From an uncultured Collinsella sp. (GTDB taxonomy: Bacteria > Actinomycetota > Coriobacteriia > Coriobacteriales > Coriobacteriaceae): a DNA stretch of 36,104 nt. Below, one piece after another: positions 17,923 to 24,142 of the stretch. The stretch covers positions 1 through 36,104 of the forward strand of contig URXE01000017.1 in assembly GCA_900551815.1 (NCBI GenBank), given 5' to 3'. Position 1 is the stretch's first letter. Each line of letters begins with the position of its first letter. Position numbers and translations under genes: made by a program. Below the pieces are notes generated by a model, which was not told where the DNA came from, did not search any database, and saw only the letters and a program-made list of their open reading frames with translations.

Positions 17923-18642
17923 CTATCGCTTGGAATTGACGCGGTAATGGAAGATCTCGGGGTGTGTGCGAGTGTGCGTCACCTCAAACAAGATGCCATC
18001 CGAGGTGTACGACTGACTCTCCATGACGGCAACGCAGTTGTATTTGCCGAGGTCAAGATAGCTGCAGTCCTCATCGTTGGCGAGCTCGACACTCACCGTA
18101 CGACGGCTCGCCATCACTTTGACACCGCGCTTGTGCTCCAGATAGCCGTAAATAGAATCTGCCGCGATCTCGGGAGTCAGGCCCTTGGCGATCGACGCCA
18201 AAAAATAGCCATGGTCCACTTGGCGCGCGTTGCCGTTGAGGCTTCGGACACGCACTACGCGAATCAACTCCTCGCCCACCTTAAAGCCCAGGTGACGAGA
18301 GAGTTGCTCGGTGCAAACCAGATGTTCGAAAGACTTAACGTCCGTCGATGCAACGGCATTGTTGCGCTTTGCAAACTCGCCAAACGACTCAACCTCTTCG
18401 AGTGCGCCCAACATGTCGGTTTCGCCCTTAAGCCAAATAACGCGCACGCCCTTGCCGTGTATGGGCTGCACAAACATCCCGTCGGCCAGCATACCCAAGG
18501 CGCGACGGACGGTATTGCGAGTGCATCCGAACTCCGCGGTCAGCTCGGCTTCGGTTGGCAGCATCTCCTGAAACGCATAGGTCCCATTAATGATGCGCGA
18601 GCGTATTTCTCGGTAGATTCCTTCGTATATCGCTTTTGGCAT
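17923..18642 (-). CDS. GntR-family regulator, HutC/TreR type (probable local regulator of sugar uptake)
   Basis: 239 residues. Winged helix (~residues 5-72: LPTEAELTAEFGCTRNTVRRALGML, IHGKGVRVIW) and UTRA ligand domain from ~90 (ESFGEFAKRNNA; EELIRVVRVRSLNG; VDHGYFLASIAKGLTPEIA; C-terminal FHYRVNSKR), similar in layout to the trehalose-6-phosphate repressor TreR. It sits between the ABC importer and the PTS-phosphatase gene, divergent from the latter. Dyads near TTGTTTAAACAA flank it on both sides and also precede malQ, so it probably represses these genes until a sugar phosphate binds. Effector unproven; maltose- or trehalose-6-phosphate would fit the PTS partner. Confidence 0.9.
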   Translation of the reverse strand: MPKAIYEGIYREIRSRIINGTYAFQEMLPTEAELTAEFGCTRNTVRRALGMLADGMFVQPIHGKGVRVIWLKGETDMLGALEEVESFGEFAKRNNAVASTDVKSFEHLVCTEQLSRHLGFKVGEELIRVVRVRSLNGNARQVDHGYFLASIAKGLTPEIAADSIYGYLEHKRGVKVMASRRTVSVELANDEDCSYLDLGKYNCVAVMESQSYTSDGILFEVTHTRTHPEIFHYRVNSKR

Positions 18643-18696
18643 TGTTTCACCTCTACATTATTCATTTCCGGCTAGGCACGATAGCATTTCTTAAAG

Positions 18697-18708
18697 TTGT
18701 TTAAACCG
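18697..18708. promoter_or_regulatory. GntR-type operator near the GntR start
   Basis: TTGTTTAAACCG, core GTTTAAAC, 55 bases upstream of the GntR start codon; suits autoregulation. Confidence 0.5.
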
Positions 18709-18732
18709 AATATCGGTAAAGCGACAGGATTT

Positions 18733-18746
18733 AACCGTTGACGGTT
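18733..18746. promoter_or_regulatory. Second dyad in the GntR-PTS divergent region
   Basis: AACCGT-TG-ACGGTT, a perfect 6+6 inverted repeat midway between the two TTGTTTAAAC sites. Different in sequence, so it may bind another regulator. Confidence 0.3.
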
Positions 18747-18805
18747 TCTGTCATGCCCAAATCGGTTTCGCTCAAAACTGCCGGTACGACAATCGTCTGG
18801 TCCTC

Positions 18806-18830
18806 TACAATGAATCCATTGTTTAAACGT
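18806..18830 (+). promoter_or_regulatory. PTS gene -10 box and downstream GntR-type operator
   Basis: TACAAT (18806-18811) is a good -10, though no convincing -35 is present. It is followed at 18819-18830 by TTGTTTAAACGT, placing the operator over the transcription start, a blocking position. Confidence 0.5.
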
Positions 18831-18871
18831 TTCCCCACGCGCAACGCGCCTCGATATTCGGAAGGCAGAAC

Positions 18872-21322
18872 ATGCTGCAAAAAATCCAACGCTTTGGCGG
18901 GGCAATGTTCGCGCCCGCCATGCTGTTTTCTATATCAGGCCTCATGGTCGGCGTCTCCGCTCTCGCAACGACTGCGGACATCGTCGGCGATCTCGCCGTA
19001 TACGGAACCCCTTGGTACGCTTTTTGGACCATCATCCAGCGCGGCTCGTGGACGGTCTTTAAACGCCTCCCGCTCCTTTTTGCCGTAGCGCTGCCCATCG
19101 GTCTTGCCCAAAAACAACCGGCTCGTTGCTGCCTCGAGGCTCTCGTCGCCTATTTTGCCTACTGCTTCTTTTTGAGCGAGATCATTAAGCTGAGCGGAGA
19201 CAATCTTGGACTTAAGTACCCGTCGTCTTTGACCTCCGCTAGCGGCATCACCATCATCGACGGCATCAAGACGCTCGACACCGGCATTATCGGCCCGCTG
19301 GCGGTATCGGCAACCGTCGTCGCCATCCATGACCGCTTCTACGATGCCAAGGTTCCCGATTGGCTCGGCACCTTCTCGGGCTCCTCGCTGGTCTACCTCA
19401 TCAGCTTTTTTGCCGTGTTTGCCCTTGCCGCTATCTCGGCCGCCATCGTGCCCTCCGTATACGCAATGACCGAAACGCTGCGCCATGCACTTACGAGCGT
19501 CGGCCCCTTTGGCGTGGGCATCTTTGTGCTTTTGGAGCGAGCGCTCGAGCCCATGGGGCTGCACCACCTGCTCTACATGCCGATCTACTACGACAACCTG
19601 GTCATTAACGACGGCATCTACGCCACGTGGAGCAGCTTGCTCCCCATCCTCTCCCATAGCACGCGCCCCCTTAATGAACTTGCGCCGTGGGCCGGTTTTA
19701 CCGCCACCGGCTGGGTCAAGCTCTTTGGCCTTCCCGCCATCGCAGCCGCGTTCTACTCCACCGCAAAACCAGAGCGCCGCGCCGGCCTTAAGGTCATCCT
19801 TTTGCCCGCCATCGTCGCCTCGGTGGTTTGCGGCGTTACCGAGCCACTCGAGTTTCTCTTTATGTTCACCCACCCCGGGCTCTTTTTGCTCTACGCCGTC
19901 TTATCGTCTTGCCTTGCCACAACCATGAATCTCTTTGGCATCGTCGGCATCTTCTCGGGCGGCCTGATTGAGATGGCAGCCTTCAACTTTATTCCGCTCA
20001 TGCGCACGCATGCCGGTGCCTATCTTTTGGCGCTCGGTATCGGCCTTGCCTTTAGCCTCATCTTTTTTGTTAGTTTTCGAGCACTCATCTTGGTCTATGA
20101 CCTTAAGACGCCGGGCCGCGAGGATCATGTTGCCAATCGCGCGGCAATCGATCGTTTAACGGAAAGCGGCTTTGCCAAAGAGCAATCTCCCAATGACGAG
20201 GTCAATAGTCGATCCGATCAAGATCACGTCCTCGCTGAGCGGGTAATTCAGCTTTTAGGTGGCGTTGGCAATATTGTGGGCGCAACCAACTGCGCCACGC
20301 GCCTGCGCGTCGAGGTCGCAGACCCTTCCATCGTTGCAGATAACGCGTCGTTTGTCGCGGTGGGCGCCAAGGGCCTCATCATTACGGACAAGACCGCCCA
20401 GGTGGTCATCGGCATCTCCGTTCCCCGCGTTAAAGAGCATTTTGACCAGATCATGGGCCTCGAGCCGGAATTTGTGCCCACCACCTCGGCCTCCCCTGCC
20501 GCCAGCGCAGCCCATAAGCGCGGCGATATTTGCTTCTTCGATATCGACGGAACGCTCGCCTGGCAAGACCCCAGGCTCGCCCAAGACCTTCCCGAAGACG
20601 AGCGGGACCTCTCCCCCTATCCCAACGAGGCGGTTTCGCAGGCAATCCGCGAGTTTGTCGCCAACGGCAACATGGCCTTTATCTGCACGGGACGTACCCT
20701 CAGCTGCATCCACCCCAAACTTCTTGAGCTGCCTTGGACCGGCATCGTCTGTCTTGCGGGCGGTTACGCCGAGATCAACGGACACGCAATTCGCGATCTG
20801 TCGATGACGCCCAGTATGCTGCAGCGTCTTGCCCCCTACCTTGAGCAATCGGGCGAGGTCATCCGCTTTGAGGGCCTCAACGGCGTCGTGCGCATGAGTG
20901 CCGATGCGCCCGATGCTCCCGGATACGCGCGCACCCTGGGCGACGCAGTCACGCAGCTGCAACATTACAGTGTCTACAAGATCTTGATGTCTACATCGCT
21001 CGCCAACCACATCGCTCAAGATAAGGCACTTGAGCCGCTGCTGTGCTTTAACGAGCTCGAACTCGAGGTAACCGAAATCTCGCCCCGCGAATGCACGAAG
21101 CGCGGGGGCATCCAGTCTGTACTCGACGCCCTCGACCCCCACCACGGAACCGTATACGGCATTGGCGACGCCAGCAATGACGTCTCGCTGATGAACGCCG
21201 TCGATGTCGGTATCGCCATGGGCAATGCGCCGGACTATCTCAAGGATAAGGCCGATTACGTGACCGACACCGTCGATCACGACGGTGTCGTTGCGGCGCT
21301 CGAGCATTTTAGGCTGATTTAG
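18872..21322 (+). CDS. PTS alpha-glucoside-type EIIC-EIIB permease fused to a HAD/Cof-type phosphatase
   Basis: 816 residues. (1) EIIC, about 1-420: roughly ten membrane segments, with GVTEPLEFLFMFTHP, the substrate-loop signature of the glucose/maltose family. (2) EIIB, about 445-530: NIVGATNCATRLRVEV with the phosphocysteine at Cys474. (3) HAD hydrolase, about 552-816: FFDIDGTL (nucleophile Asp557, Asp559), ICTGRT, KRGGI and GIGDASNDVSLM (Asp766, Asn769), as in Cof/SPP phosphatases. No EIIA domain is present. The natural reading is that imported sugar phosphate is dephosphorylated by the attached domain; maltose-6'-phosphate or trehalose-6-phosphate are candidates. GGAAGG precedes the ATG. 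Divergent from a TreR-like regulator. Confidence 0.92.
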   Translation: MLQKIQRFGGAMFAPAMLFSISGLMVGVSALATTADIVGDLAVYGTPWYAFWTIIQRGSWTVFKRLPLLFAVALPIGLAQKQPARCCLEALVAYFAYCFFLSEIIKLSGDNLGLKYPSSLTSASGITIIDGIKTLDTGIIGPLAVSATVVAIHDRFYDAKVPDWLGTFSGSSLVYLISFFAVFALAAISAAIVPSVYAMTETLRHALTSVGPFGVGIFVLLERALEPMGLHHLLYMPIYYDNLVINDGIYATWSSLLPILSHSTRPLNELAPWAGFTATGWVKLFGLPAIAAAFYSTAKPERRAGLKVILLPAIVASVVCGVTEPLEFLFMFTHPGLFLLYAVLSSCLATTMNLFGIVGIFSGGLIEMAAFNFIPLMRTHAGAYLLALGIGLAFSLIFFVSFRALILVYDLKTPGREDHVANRAAIDRLTESGFAKEQSPNDEVNSRSDQDHVLAERVIQLLGGVGNIVGATNCATRLRVEVADPSIVADNASFVAVGAKGLIITDKTAQVVIGISVPRVKEHFDQIMGLEPEFVPTTSASPAASAAHKRGDICFFDIDGTLAWQDPRLAQDLPEDERDLSPYPNEAVSQAIREFVANGNMAFICTGRTLSCIHPKLLELPWTGIVCLAGGYAEINGHAIRDLSMTPSMLQRLAPYLEQSGEVIRFEGLNGVVRMSADAPDAPGYARTLGDAVTQLQHYSVYKILMSTSLANHIAQDKALEPLLCFNELELEVTEISPRECTKRGGIQSVLDALDPHHGTVYGIGDASNDVSLMNAVDVGIAMGNAPDYLKDKADYVTDTVDHDGVVAALEHFRLI

Positions 21323-21435
21323 GCACACTCCATCAAACGCACGCCCGTTGTCCTAAATCGCCAAAACTGCCGCGCCAAACGCCCTGATGTGGCAATATGT
21401 TGTCTGCATATTGCATCAATGCAACCTCAGAAAGA

Positions 21436-22458
21436 ATGCGAGAACCCGTGTCCAGTCCGTTTACCAGCTTTTTAGCCCAGCACTTTGACCAGATTAACGA
21501 CTATCTGGCCACGTTCTTTGACGGACAGGCGACCTCTGCCGATATCGAGCGCTACCTGTATGCGCCGCTCTCGGCTTTTACGGCCAACGCCGGCAAGCGC
21601 CACCGCCCGCTTATCTGCATGCTCGCCGCAACCGCAGTGGGCGGTAGCTTTGAGAGCGCCCGCAGCGCCGCGGCAGCCATCGAGCATTTCCAGTCGGGCG
21701 CGCTGATCCACGACGACATCGCCGACAACGGACAGCTTCGTCGAGGCAAGCCCTGCATGCACCTTACCGAGGGCACGGGCCTTGCCATCAATTGTGGCGA
21801 CCTGGCGCTCACCATGGTCACCAAGACGGTTCTCGACGACCCTACGCTGGAGTCCGACGTGAAGCTGCGCGTGCTCCACGAGCTTACCGAGATGATCGTC
21901 CGCACCATCGAGGGTCAAGCACTCGACCTGGGTTGGGTCCGCGACGGGCGCTTTGATATCTCGGTTGATGACTACCTGGACATGGCGACGCACAAGACCG
22001 CGTTTTACAGCGGAGCCACGCCGCTTGCCGCCGGAGCCATTATCGGCGGCGGCAACGATGAGCAAATCGAAGCGCTGCGCGCCTTTGGCCTGCACACGGG
22101 CCTTGCCTTTCAGATTCAGGACGACCTGCTCAACCTTGTCGGCACTAAGGAAGCCGCCAACAAGGACTTCCGCACCGACATCACCGAGGGCAAGCGCACG
22201 CTTGTCGCCGTACACGCCCTCTCTGATGAGCGCCACCACGACGAGGTCGAGGCGATTCTTTCCTCAGGCACCGATAATCCCGCGCAGCTCGCACGCGCCG
22301 TGGAGATCTTCCAGGAGACCGGCTCCATCGATTACGCCCACACTTACGCGCTCGACCTGACCGCTAAGGCCAAAGCGGCCATCGAGAACGTTGAGCTTGA
22401 TCCGCACGCACGCGAGCTGTTCCTCTCCATGGCAGATTTCTTTGTGGAGCGCCTTAAC
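21436..22458 (+). CDS. Polyprenyl (all-trans) diphosphate synthase
   Basis: 341 residues; condenses isopentenyl diphosphate onto allylic diphosphates to make geranylgeranyl or longer chains for quinone or carrier-lipid synthesis. First aspartate-rich motif HDDIADNGQLRRG (Asp93, Asp94, Asp97); the second is QIQDDLLNLVG (Asp229, Asp230, Asn233), where the last Asp is Asn. GKRHRP near residue 55 and KRTL are also typical. Start uncertain: ATG at 21436 or GTG at 21448; neither has a strong ribosome-binding site. Chain length cannot be judged safely. The coordinates exclude the stop codon. Confidence 0.88.
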
Positions 22459-22599
22459 TAACGGGGGTTATAAAACCTGTCAGCAGCGTATTTAGGCACA
22501 ACTTGCTACACTGTTGAGTGCATGTTTATGCATCCCTTTGCGTTGTCTATCCGACAGACGCTCAAATAGTACGAATGGTACGCCGAAAGGGGTTCGTTC

Positions 22600-23505
22600 A
22601 TGGAACCTATTACAACGGGCATGCAAGGAGCAGCCGTCGAAGACGTGCAGTCTCGTCTCCTGCAGCTCGGCTACACGATTGATGCCGCCGAAGTCACCGA
22701 CAAGTACTTTGGAGCCACCACTGAGCAGGCCGTCAGCACCTTCAGGCTCGACAGCGGCCTTGCTGCCGGTCATGCCGTCGATATCCCCTGCTGGAGCGCC
22801 CTTGTAGACGCTTCGTATAAGCTGGGCGACCGCACTCTCTATCTGCGCATGCCCAATTTCCATGGCGCCGATGTGCAGGCCCTGCAGCGCGCTCTCAACG
22901 TTTTGGGCTTTGCCTGTGGCGAAGACGACGGCTACTTTGGTCCGCATACCGAGGCCGCCCTGCAGCAGTTCCAGGAAAATGTCGGCCTGTTTGCCGACGG
23001 CATGGCCTTCCAGGACACCTACGCCTACATCAACCGCCTGCACCATGTGTGGGAGGGCAAGCCCTCGGTCACCGAAGCCGAGTCCCGTATCGGTTTTGCT
23101 CGCGCCGCCAACGTGCTCGAGCGCTTCCAGATTGCCGTTATCGGCGAGGACCCCATCGCACGCAGCGTTGCGTCGCGCATGTGGAATATCGCCACGGCAA
23201 CGACCGACAACAGCGGCATGATGCTCTGCGACTCCGAGGTCCCAACCGACGTTGACCTAGTGCTCGAGATCGCAAGCGACGAGCTGCCCGCCGACGCCGC
23301 GCCGCGCGCCACGATCGCCCTCGCCGAGTGCCACAACCTGGCCCAGCGCATCCGCACTGCCAATGTCGCCGCGCAGCAGAAGCCGGCACGCATTCGCATT
23401 GAGCTCACGGGCATGACGCGCTACAACGGCACCTTCACGGCCAGCGACGCGCAGACACTCGCCGTACGCCTGCTCGATGGCGTTTGCGATGCCCTCGCAG
23501 ATTAG
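22600..23505 (+). CDS. CwlM-like protein: two peptidoglycan-binding repeats plus degenerate amidase fold, no signal peptide
   Basis: 301 residues. Two PG_binding_1 repeats (about 6-65 and 84-140; the second has DVQALQRALNVLGF, DDGYFGPHTEAALQQFQ) are joined by SYKLGDRTLY (72-81). A C-terminal domain (~165-301) can be laid over the N-acetylmuramoyl-L-alanine amidase fold (VDLVLEIASDELP, ECHNLAQRI, FTASDAQTLAVRLLDG), but the zinc-binding His/Glu residues are absent. No signal peptide or membrane segment is seen, so it is cytoplasmic. This is the layout of mycobacterial CwlM, a non-enzymatic regulator of MurA, and the linker closely resembles the CwlM linker as I recall it. AAAGG precedes the ATG. 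Confidence 0.75.
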   Translation: MEPITTGMQGAAVEDVQSRLLQLGYTIDAAEVTDKYFGATTEQAVSTFRLDSGLAAGHAVDIPCWSALVDASYKLGDRTLYLRMPNFHGADVQALQRALNVLGFACGEDDGYFGPHTEAALQQFQENVGLFADGMAFQDTYAYINRLHHVWEGKPSVTEAESRIGFARAANVLERFQIAVIGEDPIARSVASRMWNIATATTDNSGMMLCDSEVPTDVDLVLEIASDELPADAAPRATIALAECHNLAQRIRTANVAAQQKPARIRIELTGMTRYNGTFTASDAQTLAVRLLDGVCDALAD

Positions 23506-23543
23506 GTAAACTAAACGAGTTGGTTTTGGGCAACACCACACAT

Positions 23544-23618
23544 TGGGACGTAGTTCAACGGTAGAACTCCGGTTTTTGGTGCCGGCTGTTGGGGGTTCGA
23601 ATCCCTCCGTCCCAGCCA
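23544..23618 (+). tRNA. tRNA-Gln (anticodon UUG), CCA encoded
   Basis: Cloverleaf folds by eye: acceptor TGGGACG/CGTCCCA, D-arm GTTC/GAAC, anticodon stem CCGGT/GCCGG with loop TTTTGGT (anticodon TTG), T-arm GGGGG-TTCGAAT-CCCTC, discriminator G, then CCA in the DNA. 75 bases. Confidence 0.95.
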
Positions 23619-23628
23619 AGGTAACTGA

Positions 23629-23661
23629 GCGCCCCGGGCTTTCATCAGCCCGGGGCGCTTT
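23629..23661 (+). terminator. Intrinsic terminator after tRNA-Gln
   Basis: GCGCCCCGGGCT-TTCATC-AGCCCGGGGCGC (12 bp perfect) followed by TTTCTT. Confidence 0.92.
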
Positions 23662-23670
23662 CTTGTGGGC

Positions 23671-23720
23671 AAGCGGAGGGATTCGAACCCACAAGGGTGC
23701 GGAGCTGAGGAAACGCGAAG
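23671..23720 (-). repeat. tRNA-derived 50-base repeat, copy A
   Basis: Read on the minus strand it contains GGGTTCGAATCCCTCCG, identical to the T-arm and 3' side of the neighbouring tRNA-Gln, joined to a non-tRNA tail (CTTCGCGTTTCCTCAGCTCC and so on). Copy B at 23853-23902 matches at 48 of 50 positions by eye. Not a functional tRNA. Confidence 0.8.
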
Positions 23721-23789
23721 CGTTTTCCAGCGCAGCACGCAAGGAGCGAAGCGACGCAGCGGGACGCGGCCGCCGAAAAGGCGGACGCG

Positions 23790-23805
23790 GAATCCCTCCG
23801 TCCCA
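23790..23805 (+). repeat. Duplicated 3' end of tRNA-Gln (att-like direct repeat)
   Basis: GAATCCCTCCGTCCCA occurs here and as the 3' end of the tRNA at 23599-23614. Direct repeats of a tRNA 3' end mark integration sites; the ~190 bases between hold no gene, so at most a remnant is left. Confidence 0.6.
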
Positions 23806-23852
23806 TATCAGCCGAGAGCGCCTCGCGTTAAGAAAATCGAGCCAACGCCGCC

Positions 23853-23902
23853 AAGCGGAGGAATTCGAACCCGCAAGGGTGCGGAGCTGAGGAAACGCGA
23901 AG
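23853..23902 (-). repeat. tRNA-derived 50-base repeat, copy B
   Basis: Second copy of the 50-base repeat at 23671, same orientation, differing at two positions. Downstream AGGCGC.../GCGCCTTT (23902-23937) could form a weak hairpin. The rest of 23906-23998 shows nothing recognisable. Confidence 0.8.
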
Positions 23903-23998
23903 GCGCCCCAAGCCCATTAGGACCAAGAGCGCCTTTCATCTAGAAAATATCAGCCCAGTTCCGAAAAGCGAGCCGCATGCGACAACCATGTAGCCACA

Positions 23999-24135
23999 GG
24001 CCCCGGGAGAGCGGGGGCACCGGCTTAGGTTTATCGCGAGTTCCGCACGAACAGGAGGCCACTTAATGTGGCCTCCGTCGTGAGCAGGACTGTAGAGCAG
24101 GAAACCTAAGCCGGTGCCCCCGCTCTCCCGGGGCC
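23999..24135 (-). repeat. Structured intergenic element, copy 2 (34-bp outer helix)
   Basis: Arms 23999-24032 and 24102-24135 are perfectly complementary over 34 bases. The core matches copies 1 and 3: TATCGCGAGTTCCGCACGA, inner hairpin GGAGGCCAC-TTAAT-GTGGCCTCC, then GAGCAGGACTGTAGAGCAGG. Beyond the shared AGGTT/AACCT, the outer arm is unrelated in sequence to the other copies. It begins seven bases after the stop of the minus-strand JetD-like gene. No U-tract follows on either strand. Confidence 0.85.
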
Positions 24136-24142
24136 GAACGCT

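Noticed and set aside
17923..18642. Assigning this regulator as TreR
   Set aside because: Architecture agrees, but no trehalose-6-phosphate hydrolase gene is nearby and effector specificity cannot be read from sequence.
23543..23943. Small plus-strand frames encoding peptides with RRDSNPQ or GGIRTRKGAELRKRE
   Set aside because: Typical false genes produced by reading tRNA T-arm sequence; the underlying feature is the tRNA-derived repeat.
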